A DNA stretch of 64,000 nucleotides from the NCBI GenBank assembly GCA_024349765.1, contig AP026073.1, forward strand, positions 4,588,001 to 4,652,000. Reading direction: 5' to 3'. The notes under the pieces are model-generated. The model made no database searches, was not told the DNA's origin, and worked only from the letters and a program-made list of their open reading frames with translations. Each line of letters begins with the position of its first letter. Position 1 is the stretch's first letter. A program made the position numbers and the translations under genes. This document shows positions 16,330 to 24,983 of this stretch, in pieces. The stretch is from Streptomyces nigrescens (GTDB lineage Bacteria > Actinomycetota > Actinomycetes > Streptomycetales > Streptomycetaceae).

Positions 16330-16809
16330 ATGTCCGACGACGCGATGGGCGACGAGGTCTACCAGCCGCCCAGCTCCGACCCCCAGGACAACCCCAACGA
16401 TCTCGACATGGAGGACGCCCTCGACGAGCCCGACCTCGATGCCATGCTGGACACCGGCTATTCGCCGCCCGAACGGCCCTTCGTGGTCAATCACGAGGGC
16501 ACCACGGCACGGGAACTGCACGACCGCGAGTCGCTGGAGCACCGGCTGGCCGTGGAGGTGCCGGACGTGCTCCCGGTCGACGGCGACGGCATCGGCGATC
16601 TGCCGGGCGGCGTGGGCGAACCGGTGGATCTGGAGTGCGGCGAGGAGCGGGCCGGCCGGCTCGTGGGCACCGACGAGGGCTTCTGGCGCGGCGGCAGCGA
16701 CGACATCGCCGCCCGGGACGTCGGCATCGACGGCGGTGCGGCGTCCGCGGAGGAGGCCGCGGTGCACATCGCCCGCGACAATGCGGGGGACGGGGAACTG
16801 GAGGCATAG
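16330..16809 (+). CDS. DUF5709 family acidic protein
   Basis: A 159-residue strongly acidic, soluble protein. The family core is visible: YQPPSSDPQDNPNDLDMED, then LDEPDLDAMLDTGYSPPERP and later GFWRGGSDDIAARDVGIDGG near the C-terminus. The family is actinobacterial and of unknown function. The start at 16330 is preferred because GGGAGGGCGGTC lies directly before the ATG; the longer frame begins at a TTG without ribosome site. It follows the DUF2795 gene in the same orientation. No membrane segment, signal peptide or metal-binding motif is seen. Confidence 0.82.
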   Translation: MSDDAMGDEVYQPPSSDPQDNPNDLDMEDALDEPDLDAMLDTGYSPPERPFVVNHEGTTARELHDRESLEHRLAVEVPDVLPVDGDGIGDLPGGVGEPVDLECGEERAGRLVGTDEGFWRGGSDDIAARDVGIDGGAASAEEAAVHIARDNAGDGELEA

Positions 16810-16874
16810 CCCCGGGATTCCGCCCCGGGCCGGGTCCCGGAATGTCTTTCGTCCCGCCGCTCGCCCTGCCCGCC

Positions 16875-16932
16875 CGTGAGATGCCGGACCCGTGAGATGC
16901 CGTATCCGTGAGATGCCTTATCCGGGAGATTC
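16875..16932. repeat. 16-bp tandem repeat
   Basis: Three full copies of a 16-base unit (type cgtgagatgccgtatc) at 16875-16890, 16891-16906 and 16907-16922 are followed by a decayed fourth copy. The array ends at the stop codon of the small minus-strand gene. Copies differ by one to four bases in the last six positions. Confidence 0.85.
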
Positions 16933-17083
16933 AGAAGATTTCCTCGGCGGTGGACCGGACGATACGGGCCCCCATAGTGCGTTCCCTCATGCGCGGCGTG
17001 CGCGGCGCGGCTTTCGCGAGATCGCGGTGGATGTGCACGCAGGCGTCCTCGACGCCGATGACGCCGGGGCCGGACCCGCTCAT
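16931..17083 (-). CDS. Small 50-residue protein overlapping the LigD-type phosphoesterase gene
   Basis: This 50-codon frame starts with an ATG that overlaps the stop of the 3'-phosphoesterase gene (ATGA at 17080-17083). By eye about nine of ten third positions are G or C, like the real genes around it. The protein begins MSGSGPGVIGVEDACVHIHR and ends with a basic segment and STAEEIF. It contains one Cys and two His close together (CVHIH). No family is recognised. Tight coupling suggests it is made together with the phosphoesterase and might serve as a partner or regulator. The absence of a signal peptide or membrane segment suggests the cytosol. Confidence 0.55.
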   Translation of the reverse strand: MSGSGPGVIGVEDACVHIHRDLAKAAPRTPRMRERTMGARIVRSTAEEIF

Positions 17084-17709
17084 CGCCGGTTTCCCGGCTC
17101 CCCGGCCTCCTCCTCGGCGACCCGTTTGAGGGTGCGCCCGCTGCGGACGGAGCGGGCCCGGCGGGCGTCGGGGGTGCCACGCCGTTCGGCCCGTTCGTCG
17201 TTCTCCTTGACCAGCAGCCAGGACTCCCGCTTCCCGGAGCCGTCACCGCCGCGGAACCGGGTGAGCGCATAGCCGCCGTGCAGTTTGCTGCCGTCGAGCC
17301 AGAAGGAGGCGTGGCCCTGCTCCAGTGCCTCGCCGAACGTGCGGGTGCGGCCCTTCTTCTTCCCCGGCAGCGGGCGGTAGCTGCCCTCGTCCCAGACGAT
17401 GACGGTGCCCGCGCCGTACTCCCCTGCCGGGATGACGCCCTCGAACTCCCGGTACTCCAGCGGATGGTCCTCGGTGGGCATGGCCAGCCGCTTGTCCTGC
17501 GGATCGGTGGACGGGCCCTTCGGCACCGACCAGGACTTGAGGACGCCGTCGACCTCCAGCCGGAAGTCGAAGTGCAGGGTGCTGGCGTCGTGGATCTGCA
17601 CCACGAAGCACGGGGTGCCGCCGGAGGAGGTCTGCTCGCCCTGCGGCTCGCGGGTCCGGTCGAAGTGCCGTTTGCCGCGGTACGTCGTCAGTCCGTTCCT
17701 GTCACCCAC
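17080..17709 (-). CDS. Standalone LigD-type 3'-phosphoesterase
   Basis: A 209-residue protein equivalent to the phosphoesterase domain of the NHEJ ligase LigD, which trims 3'-phosphate and 3'-ribonucleotide ends. The catalytic set is visible as His40, His46, Asp48 and Arg50 (IHDASTLHFDFRLEVDG) and His82/Tyr86 (DHPLEYREFEG), in the spacing known for Pseudomonas LigD. PAGEYGAGTVIVWDEG is a further family motif. There is no ligase or polymerase domain in this gene or next to it, so it would act in trans. The start is GTG. A basic tail (residues 175-209) may bind DNA. The 50-codon gene downstream overlaps its stop. Confidence 0.92.
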   Translation of the reverse strand: MGDRNGLTTYRGKRHFDRTREPQGEQTSSGGTPCFVVQIHDASTLHFDFRLEVDGVLKSWSVPKGPSTDPQDKRLAMPTEDHPLEYREFEGVIPAGEYGAGTVIVWDEGSYRPLPGKKKGRTRTFGEALEQGHASFWLDGSKLHGGYALTRFRGGDGSGKRESWLLVKENDERAERRGTPDARRARSVRSGRTLKRVAEEEAGEPGNRR

Positions 17710-17912
17710 GGGTCCGCCCGCCTTTCCTCGGCTGCCGCATCTCTCACTGTGGCGCGCGGCGGGCGGCGCCGCACGTATGGCCCGGGGCCCGCCCCACGGC
17801 TCTCCGAGTACCCGGTCGGGTGAGTATCCCGCCCGCCAAGGGGCACGCGAGGGCCGCGGGAGCGAGTTTGGATCCTGACCCCTGACCGCAGAGGCGAGTG
17901 CCGGGAGGAGCC

Positions 17913-20900
17913 ATGGGCGTGGGGAGGCTGCTGCGTGACTGGCCCGTTTACCGGCAGCTGACCGGCGGCGATCCGCTGGGCCGCGGACGCGCCGCGATGT
18001 CCGCGCGCACCGAAGCGCTCCGGCCGCGGACGGAGACCGCCGACCGGGTGGTGAAGTCGGTCTGCCCGTACTGCGCGGTCGGCTGCGGACAGCAGGTGTA
18101 CGTCAAGGACGACCGGGTGGTGCAGATCGAGGGCGACCCCGATTCGCCGGTCAGCCGGGGCCGGCTGTGCCCCAAGGGCTCGGCGACGCTCCAGCTGACG
18201 ACCGGGCCGTCCCGGCGCCACCAGGTCCTCTACCGCCGGCCGTACGGGACCGACTGGCAGCCGCTCGACCTGGACACGGCCATGGACATGATCGCCGACC
18301 GGGTGATCGAGACCCGCCGGGAGACCTGGCAGTGGGAGGCGGACGGCAAGCGGGTGGCCCGCACGCTCGGCATCGCCAGCCTGGGTGGCGCGACCCTCGA
18401 CAACGAGGAGAACTACCTGATCAAGAAGCTGCTGACCGGTCTGGGCGTGGTCCAGGTGGAGAACCAGGCCCGGGTCTGCCACAGCTCGACGGTCGCGGGC
18501 CTGGGCACCTCGTTCGGGCGCGGCGGGGCGACCACCTTCATGCAGGACCTGCAGCACGCGGACTGCATCGTCATCGAAGGCTCGAACTTCGCCGAGGCGC
18601 ACCCGGTGGGCTTCCAGTGGGTGATGGAGGCCAAGGCCCGGGGCGCCCGGATCATCCACGTCGATCCGCGCTTCACCCGGACCAGCGCGCTGTGCGACCT
18701 GCACGTGCCGATCCGGGCCGGCACCGACCTCGCCTTCCTGGGCGGGCTGATCCACCACGTGCTGTCCGAGGGGAAGGACTTCCGCGAGTACGTCCTCGCC
18801 TACACCAACGCCGCCACCCTGATCAGCGAGGACTTCCGGGACACCGAGGACCTCGACGGGGTGTTCTCCGGCCTGGACGAGGAGGGGCGCCGCTACGACC
18901 CGGCGAGCTGGCAGTACGAGGGCACCGACGTCCAGGCCCCGGCCGGCGACGTCGAGCAGCTGCACGACCGCCGGCTCGAAGACCTCCGCGGCGCCGCCCA
19001 CCACGCCCCCGGCCACGCCGAGACGCACGGCTCGGGCGGACCGCAGGCCGCCGCCGAGGCGCCGCGGGACCCGACCCTGACCCACCCCCGGTGCGTCTAC
19101 CAGATCCTCAAGCGGCACTACGCCCGCTACACCCCCGAGCTGGTCGAGCGGACCTGCGGGATCCCGCGCGCGACGTTCCGGCAGGTGTGCGACGCACTGA
19201 CCGCGAACTCCGGGCGCGAGCGGACCAGCGCCTTCGTCTACGCGGTCGGCTGGACCCAGCACACGACCGGCTCCCAGTACATCCGGGCCGCGAGCGTCCT
19301 GCAGCTGCTGCTGGGCAACATCGGCCGCCCCGGCGGCGGCATCCAGGCGCTCCGCGGCCACGCCTCCATCCAGGGCTCCAGCGACATCCCCACGCTCTTC
19401 AACCTGCTGCCCGGCTACCTGCCGATGCCCCATGCGCACGCCCACGAGGACCTGGACACCTTCGTCGCGGCGAGCCGCACCGACAAGGGCTTCTGGGCCG
19501 ACATGCGGGCGTACTTCGTCAGCCTGCTCAAGGCGTACTACGGCGATGCCGCGACCCCGGAGAACGACTTCTGCTTCGACCACCTGCCGCGGCTCACCGG
19601 CTCGCACAGCACCTACGACACCGTCATGGCGCAGCTGGACGGCGTCTGCAAGGGCTACTTCCTGATGGGCGAGAACCCCGCCGTGGGCTCCGCCAACACC
19701 CGGCTGCAGCGGCTCGGCATGGCCAACCTCGACTGGCTGGTGGTGCGGGACTTCTCGCTCATCGAGTCGGCGACCTGGTGGCAGGACGGGCCCGAGATCG
19801 AGAGCGGCGAGCTCGCCACCGAGGACATCGGGACCGAGGTGTTCTTCCTTCCGGCCGCCGCGCACACCGAGAAGTCCGGGTCGTTCACCAACACCAACCG
19901 CTGGCTGCAGTGGCACCACGCCGCCGTCGAGCCGGACGGCGACGCCCGCAGCGACCTGTGGTTCATGTACCACCTCGGCCGGCGCATCAAGGCGAAGCTG
20001 GCGGCGTCCACCGACCCGAGGGACCGCATGGTACGGGACCTGACCTGGGACTACCCGGTCGAGGGCGAGCACCGGGAGCCGGTCGCCGCCGCCGTCCTCG
20101 CCGAGATCAACGGGCACGGCCCGGACGGCGTCCCGCTGCGTGCCTACACCGAGCTGACGGACGACGGCTCGACCCGCTGCGGCTGCTGGATCTACTGCGG
20201 GGTCTACGCGGACGGCGTCAACCAGGCGGCCCGCCGCACCCCGCACACCGAGCAGGACTGGGTCGCCGCCGAGTGGGCGTGGGCCTGGCCGGCCAACCGC
20301 CGGATCCTCTACAACCGGGCGTCGGCCGCCCCGGACGGCACGCCGTGGAGCGCCCGCAAGGCGTACGTGTGGTGGGACGCCGAAGCGGGCCGCTGGACCG
20401 GCCGGGACGTGCCGGACTTCGTCCCCGACCGGGCGCCGGATCACGTACCGCCGCCCGGGGCGCGGGGGCCCGACGCGCTGCGCGGCGACGACCCGTTCAT
20501 CATGCAGGCGGACGGCAAGGGCTGGCTGTTCGCCCCGTCCGGGCTGCTCGACGGGCCGCTGCCGACCCACTACGAGCCGCAGGACTCGCCGTTCGGCAAC
20601 GCCCTGTACCCCGACCGGCCGCGCTCCCCCACGCAGGCGCGGTACGTCCGCGAGGGCAACCGCTACCACCCCAGCGGCGACGAGCCGGGCGCCGAGGTCT
20701 TCCCGTACGTGCTGACCACCCACCGGCTGACCGAGCACTTCACGGCGGGCGGGATGAGCCGCTGGTCGTCCCATCTCGCCGAGCTGCAGCCGGAGTTGTT
20801 CTGCGAGGTGTCCCCGCGGCTGGCCGCCGAGCGCGGTCTGACGCACAACGGCTGGGCGACGATCGTCACGGCCCGGAACGCCATCGAGGCGCGGGTGGCG

Positions 20901-21182
20901 GTCACCGACCGGATCAGGACGCTGACCGTGCACGGCCGCGAGGTGCACCAGATCGGGCTGCCGTTCCACTGGGGCCCCAACGGGGTGGTCACCGGCGACG
21001 CGGCCAACGAGCTGATGGCGATCGTGCTGGACCCCAACTCGCACATCCAGGAGGACAAGGCGCTCACCGCCGACATCCGCCCGGGCCGCCGGCCGCGCGG
21101 CCCCGCCCTCCCCCGCCTGGTGGCGGAGTACCGGCGGCGTGCGGGGATCACCGAGCACACCGGAGAGGACCGACGGCCATGA
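17913..21182 (+). CDS. Formate dehydrogenase catalytic subunit (molybdopterin, Cys-type)
   Basis: A 1089-residue molybdopterin oxidoreductase of the FdnG/FdhA type that oxidises formate to CO2. The N-terminal [4Fe-4S] cluster has Cys51, Cys54, Cys58 and Cys86 (CPYCAVGC, RLCPKG). The segment NQARVCHSS places Cys189 where E. coli FdnG has selenocysteine; the codon is TGC. Molybdopterin-binding segments such as MGENPAVGSANTRLQRLG and the C-terminal GWATIVTARNAIEARV are present. No twin-arginine signal is seen, so the complex should face the cytoplasm. An inserted loop of about 60 residues near residue 340 is typical of this subgroup. The ATG follows GGAGGAGCC. It overlaps the FeS-subunit gene (ATGA). 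Confidence 0.95.
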   Translation: MGVGRLLRDWPVYRQLTGGDPLGRGRAAMSARTEALRPRTETADRVVKSVCPYCAVGCGQQVYVKDDRVVQIEGDPDSPVSRGRLCPKGSATLQLTTGPSRRHQVLYRRPYGTDWQPLDLDTAMDMIADRVIETRRETWQWEADGKRVARTLGIASLGGATLDNEENYLIKKLLTGLGVVQVENQARVCHSSTVAGLGTSFGRGGATTFMQDLQHADCIVIEGSNFAEAHPVGFQWVMEAKARGARIIHVDPRFTRTSALCDLHVPIRAGTDLAFLGGLIHHVLSEGKDFREYVLAYTNAATLISEDFRDTEDLDGVFSGLDEEGRRYDPASWQYEGTDVQAPAGDVEQLHDRRLEDLRGAAHHAPGHAETHGSGGPQAAAEAPRDPTLTHPRCVYQILKRHYARYTPELVERTCGIPRATFRQVCDALTANSGRERTSAFVYAVGWTQHTTGSQYIRAASVLQLLLGNIGRPGGGIQALRGHASIQGSSDIPTLFNLLPGYLPMPHAHAHEDLDTFVAASRTDKGFWADMRAYFVSLLKAYYGDAATPENDFCFDHLPRLTGSHSTYDTVMAQLDGVCKGYFLMGENPAVGSANTRLQRLGMANLDWLVVRDFSLIESATWWQDGPEIESGELATEDIGTEVFFLPAAAHTEKSGSFTNTNRWLQWHHAAVEPDGDARSDLWFMYHLGRRIKAKLAASTDPRDRMVRDLTWDYPVEGEHREPVAAAVLAEINGHGPDGVPLRAYTELTDDGSTRCGCWIYCGVYADGVNQAARRTPHTEQDWVAAEWAWAWPANRRILYNRASAAPDGTPWSARKAYVWWDAEAGRWTGRDVPDFVPDRAPDHVPPPGARGPDALRGDDPFIMQADGKGWLFAPSGLLDGPLPTHYEPQDSPFGNALYPDRPRSPTQARYVREGNRYHPSGDEPGAEVFPYVLTTHRLTEHFTAGGMSRWSSHLAELQPELFCEVSPRLAAERGLTHNGWATIVTARNAIEARVAVTDRIRTLTVHGREVHQIGLPFHWGPNGVVTGDAANELMAIVLDPNSHIQEDKALTADIRPGRRPRGPALPRLVAEYRRRAGITEHTGEDRRP

Positions 21183-22096
21183 CCGACAGCCTGCTCAGCG
21201 GCCCCGAGCCGGACCCGGCCGGCGACGCCGGGCACGCCGGTGCCCCGCCCCGGGTGGGGTTCTTCACCGACACCTCCGTCTGCATCGGCTGCAAGGCGTG
21301 CGAGGTGGCGTGCAAGGAGTGGAACGCCCTCCCCGAGGACGGGCTGACGCTCACCGGCATGTCCTACGACAACACCGCCGGGCTCGGGGCCTCCACCTGG
21401 CGGCACGTGGCCTTCATCGAGCAGTCGGCGCCGCAACCGCCGGTGCCCGCGCCCGAGGGCCGTACGGTGCTGCCGCTCGCCGAGGACGCGGACCAGTCGG
21501 CCGGCGGCGACCTGCGCTGGCTGATGTCCTCCGACGTCTGCAAGCACTGCACCCACGCCGCCTGCCTCGACATCTGCCCGACCGGCTCGCTGTTCCGCAC
21601 CGAGTTCGGGACCGTGGTGGTGCAGGAGGACATCTGCAACGGCTGCGGCTACTGCGTCCCGGCCTGCCCCTACGGCGTGATCGAGCAACGCCCCTCCGAC
21701 GGCCGGGCGTTCAAGTGCACCCTCTGCTACGACCGGCTCGGCGCCGGGCAGGAACCCGCCTGCGCGAAGGCCTGCCCGACCGAGTCGATCCGGTTCGGCC
21801 CGCTCGACGAGCTGCGCGAGCGCGCGGCACTGCGGGTGGACCAGCTGCACGCGGCCGGGGTGCCCCAGGCCCGCCTCTACGGCCACGACCCGGCGGACGG
21901 GGTCGGCGGCGACGGGGCGTTCTTCCTGCTGCTGGACGAGCCGGAGGTCTACGGACTGCCGCCGGACCCGCAGGTCACCACCCGGGACCTGCCCGCGATG
22001 TGGCGGCACGCCGGCGCGGCGGCACTGTCGCTGGCGGGCGGTTTCGCGCTGTCCTTCGCGCTGCCCGCCGTGCTGCGAGGGAGGGGGCGGCGATGA
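21179..22096 (+). CDS. Formate dehydrogenase iron-sulfur subunit
   Basis: A 305-residue ferredoxin-like electron transfer subunit. Four cysteine groups are visible: CIGCKACEVACKEWN, CKHCTHAACLDICP, CNGCGYCVPACPYG and CTLCYDRLG...CAKACPT. They are sufficient for four [4Fe-4S] clusters as in FdnH. A hydrophobic segment near the C-terminus (AALSLAGGFALSFALPAVL) is a probable membrane anchor. The gene overlaps the catalytic subunit stop and the next gene start by four bases each, indicating tight coupling. It should carry electrons from the molybdenum subunit to the NrfD-like membrane subunit. Confidence 0.95.
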   Translation: MTDSLLSGPEPDPAGDAGHAGAPPRVGFFTDTSVCIGCKACEVACKEWNALPEDGLTLTGMSYDNTAGLGASTWRHVAFIEQSAPQPPVPAPEGRTVLPLAEDADQSAGGDLRWLMSSDVCKHCTHAACLDICPTGSLFRTEFGTVVVQEDICNGCGYCVPACPYGVIEQRPSDGRAFKCTLCYDRLGAGQEPACAKACPTESIRFGPLDELRERAALRVDQLHAAGVPQARLYGHDPADGVGGDGAFFLLLDEPEVYGLPPDPQVTTRDLPAMWRHAGAAALSLAGGFALSFALPAVLRGRGRR

Positions 22097-23115
22097 CCGG
22101 CCCCGACCGGCCGGGCGACCGGCGCACACGGCGGTCCCGCAAGGGCGAGGAACTCATGGTCCCGCGCGCCGAGTTCGCCTCCTACTACGGCCGTCCGGTC
22201 ATCAAGGCGCCCTCCTGGTCGGCCCGGGACATCGCCGGGTACTTCTTCCTCGGCGGCCTGGCCGGCGCCGGTTCGGTGCTCGCCGCGGGCGCCCAGCTGA
22301 CCGGCCGGACCACGCTGGCGACCGGTATGAAGGTCTCGTCGCTGGCGGCCGTCTCGCTGTCCGCCGCGGCGCTCGTCCACGACCTCGGCCGGCCCGCCCG
22401 GTTCGGCAACATGCTGCGCGTCATCAAGCCGACCTCGCCGATGAGCGTCGGTTCCTGGCTGCTCAGCGGCTACGGTCCGGCGGCCGGGGCGGCGGCGGTG
22501 TGCGCGGTCAGCGGGCGGCTGCCGCGGGCCGGCGCCGCCGCCACCGCGGCCGCCGCGGCGCTGGGGCCGGCCGTGGCCACGTACACCGCCGTGCTCGCGG
22601 CGGACACCGCGGTGCCGGCCTGGCACGGCGCGCACCGCGAACTGCCCTATCTCTTCGCGGCCTCCGCGACCGCCGCGGCGTCCGGCACGGCACTGGTGCT
22701 GGCACCGCCCCGCGAGACCGCGCCGGTGCGCTGCGCCGCCGTCCTCGCGGCCGCTGCCGACGCGGCGGCGATGCGGGCGGCGAAACGGCGGCTGGGGATG
22801 GTGGCGGAGACCTACCGGGCGGGCCGGGCCGGCCGGCTGCTGCGCGGGGCGGAGCTGCTGCTCGGTGCCGGCGCGGTGACCGCGGCGCTCGGCGCCCGCC
22901 GTTCCCGGGCGGCGGCCGTCACCGCCGGGCTGGCGCTGCTCGCCGGGTCGGCGTGCACCCGGTTCGGCGTCTTCGCCGCCGGGATCGCCTCCGCGCAGGA
23001 CCCGGCGTACACCGTCGTCCCCCAGCGCGCCGCGATGAACCCGTCCGGCGGACCGGGACCGGGCCCGGCCACCGACCGCCCGGACGGCCGCACCGAACAG
23101 CAAGCATCAGACTGA
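22093..23115 (+). CDS. NrfD/PsrC-like membrane subunit of the formate dehydrogenase complex
   Basis: A 340-residue polytopic membrane protein. After a basic N-terminus, the segment WSARDIAGYFFLGGLAGAG matches the first helix motif of NrfD/PsrC proteins, which is involved in quinol binding. Further helices with LVHDLGRPARFGNMLRVIKP and SPMSVGSWLLSGYG are family signatures. It is expected to pass electrons to menaquinone. The alanine-rich C-terminal half is poorly conserved and the extreme C-terminus is polar. It overlaps the FeS subunit by ATGA. This is the NrfD type rather than the cytochrome b-type gamma subunit of E. coli FdnI. Confidence 0.9.
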   Translation: MTGPDRPGDRRTRRSRKGEELMVPRAEFASYYGRPVIKAPSWSARDIAGYFFLGGLAGAGSVLAAGAQLTGRTTLATGMKVSSLAAVSLSAAALVHDLGRPARFGNMLRVIKPTSPMSVGSWLLSGYGPAAGAAAVCAVSGRLPRAGAAATAAAAALGPAVATYTAVLAADTAVPAWHGAHRELPYLFAASATAAASGTALVLAPPRETAPVRCAAVLAAAADAAAMRAAKRRLGMVAETYRAGRAGRLLRGAELLLGAGAVTAALGARRSRAAAVTAGLALLAGSACTRFGVFAAGIASAQDPAYTVVPQRAAMNPSGGPGPGPATDRPDGRTEQQASD

Positions 23116-23139
23116 CCGTCCTCGACCGCAGGAGTCCAC

Positions 23140-24453
23140 GTGACACGACGTCGCCCTCGGATCGTGATCGTCGGAGCCGGTTTCGCCGGCTACGAATGTG
23201 CCCGCACGCTCTCCCGGACGGCCAAGGGAGCCGCCGAGATCGTGCTGCTCAACCCCCATGACTACTTCCTCTACGTACCGCTGCTGCCGGAGGTGGCGGC
23301 GGGCATCCTGGAGCCGCGCCGGATCTCGGTGTCGCTGACCGGGACCCTGCCGGGCGTCCGGCTCGTCCTCGGGCAGGCCCACGACGTGGACCTGGACGCC
23401 CGCCGGGTGGCGTACACCGACCCGGAGGACCGCGAGGGCACGCTGGACTACGACCGGCTGGTGCTGACCGTCGGCAGCGTCAACAAGCTGCTGCCCGTCC
23501 CCGGTGTCGCCGAACACGCCCACGGCTTCCGCGGGATGCCGGAGGCGCTCTACCTGCGCGACCACATCACCCGCCAGTGCGAACTGGCCGGGGCGGCCGA
23601 GGACCCGCGCGAACGGGCCGCCAGGACCACGTTCGTGGTCGTCGGGGCGGGCTACACCGGCACCGAAGTCGCCGCCCACGGCGTGCTGTTCACCGATGCG
23701 CTGGCCCGGCAGAACACCGGACTGCGGGACGGGCCGCGGCCCCGCTGGCTGCTGCTGGACATCGCCGACCGGCTGTTGCCGGAGCTGGACGAGCGGCTCT
23801 CCCGCACCGCCGAGCGGGTGCTGCGCGGCCGCGGGGTGGACGTCCGTACCGGCACGTCGGTCAAGGAGGCCACCTCGGACGGGGTGCTGCTGGACGACGG
23901 CGAGTTCGTCGACAGCCGCAGCCTGATCTGGTGCGTCGGCGTCCGCCCGGACCCGCTGGTGGACTCGATGGGGCTGCCCACCGACCGGGGGCGGCTGTGC
24001 GTCGACGCGTACCTGGGCGTGCCCGGCCATCCGGAGGTGTTCGCCTGCGGTGACGCCGCGGCCGTCCCGGACCTGACCCGGCCGGGCAAGGTGACGCCGA
24101 TGACCGCCCAGCACGCCCAGCGGCAGGGCAAGGTCGCGGCGCGCAATGTCGCGGCGTCCTGCGGCCACGGCGCCCCGCGCGCGTACGAACACCACGACCT
24201 GGGGTTCATGGTCGACCTGGGCGGGGTCCAGGCCGCCGCGAACCCGCTGCACATCCCGCTGTCCGGCCCGTTCGCCAGTGCCGTCACCCGCGGCTACCAC
24301 CTGATGGCGATGCCCGGGAACCGGGTGCGGGTGGCCGCCGACTGGCTCCTGGACGCGGTGCTGCCCCGGCAGGGCGTCCAGCTCGGCCTGGTGCGGTCCT
24401 GGTCGGTGCCGCTGGACACCGAGACACCGGAGGTGGCCCGGGTACCGCGCTAG
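23140..24453 (+). CDS. NDH-2-like NAD(P)/FAD-dependent oxidoreductase in the fdh operon
   Basis: A 437-residue flavoprotein of the type II NADH dehydrogenase fold. The N-terminal FAD loop is VIVGAGFAGYECA (residues about 9-21), the NAD loop FVVVGAGYTGTEVAAH near residue 167, and the second FAD motif VFACGDAAAVPDL near residue 303. There is no obvious C-terminal membrane helix, but NDH-2 binds membranes by amphipathic helices. It would move electrons from NAD(P)H to quinone, or serve another acceptor. The GTG start is preceded by CAGGAG, 24 bases after the NrfD gene, so it belongs to the formate dehydrogenase operon and may couple NADH and formate oxidation at the menaquinone pool. Confidence 0.9.
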   Translation: MTRRRPRIVIVGAGFAGYECARTLSRTAKGAAEIVLLNPHDYFLYVPLLPEVAAGILEPRRISVSLTGTLPGVRLVLGQAHDVDLDARRVAYTDPEDREGTLDYDRLVLTVGSVNKLLPVPGVAEHAHGFRGMPEALYLRDHITRQCELAGAAEDPRERAARTTFVVVGAGYTGTEVAAHGVLFTDALARQNTGLRDGPRPRWLLLDIADRLLPELDERLSRTAERVLRGRGVDVRTGTSVKEATSDGVLLDDGEFVDSRSLIWCVGVRPDPLVDSMGLPTDRGRLCVDAYLGVPGHPEVFACGDAAAVPDLTRPGKVTPMTAQHAQRQGKVAARNVAASCGHGAPRAYEHHDLGFMVDLGGVQAAANPLHIPLSGPFASAVTRGYHLMAMPGNRVRVAADWLLDAVLPRQGVQLGLVRSWSVPLDTETPEVARVPR

Positions 24454-24536
24454 GCTCTCTTCAAGGCCCTCTCCGCGTAGTCCCGGCGCTTGTTCGGGCA
24501 GGTGCCGGGTATCCGCCCGGAATGGAGAAGCTGACC

Positions 24537-24836
24537 GTGGGAACCACGTATCCGTCCGCGCCCCTCGCCGCTCCGCACGGGACGAGCGGCGCCCTGCTCA
24601 CGATCGTCGGGGTCCTCGTTGTCGCCGTGCTGCTCGCGGCGTTCGTCCGGGGCCGGCGCATCAGGAAGCGCGAGCCGGGCCCGCCCGACCCCGAGTCACA
24701 TCCGCGGCTGCCGCACGGCGGGCCGGTGGGCGATGTCATGGAGCGCCGTGAGCCCGAGGAACTCCCCCGGAGCGACCACCGGCGCGGGCCGCACGAGCTG
24801 AGGGGCAACGGCATCGGGTCCCGGCGCCGCGAGTAG
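24537..24836 (+). CDS. DUF6479-like small membrane protein
   Basis: About 99 residues with one transmembrane helix (LLTIVGVLVVAVLLAAFVRG, residues about 20-39). A long basic cytosolic tail follows (GRRIRKREPGPPDPES, ending RGNGIGSRRRE). This layout matches the DUF6479 family, known mainly from Streptomyces and without known function. The GTG at 24537 lies 8 bases after GGAGAAG and is preferred to an ATG five codons upstream that would place the ribosome site inside the gene. It follows the fdh operon by 83 bases and could have its own promoter. Confidence 0.7.
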   Translation: MGTTYPSAPLAAPHGTSGALLTIVGVLVVAVLLAAFVRGRRIRKREPGPPDPESHPRLPHGGPVGDVMERREPEELPRSDHRRGPHELRGNGIGSRRRE

Positions 24837-24983
24837 GCACGCCCCGGCGCCCGGCAGGTGTCGTCGGGGACACGGTGACCGGGCCCGTCGCCGCGCGGGG
24901 AAAGGGCCGGGCGGGTGAAATCGCCGGGCCGGCCGGCGGCATGGCGGTCCTCGCCCGTGGTGGCCCGTCGAGTATCCAGGAAC

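Noticed and set aside
18477-18479. Possible selenocysteine in formate dehydrogenase
   Set aside because: The codon at the Sec position is TGC, an ordinary cysteine, and no SECIS-like hairpin is needed.
17688-21158. 1156-codon minus-strand frame opposite the formate dehydrogenase gene
   Set aside because: Antisense shadow; the plus-strand frame has all molybdopterin and FeS motifs.
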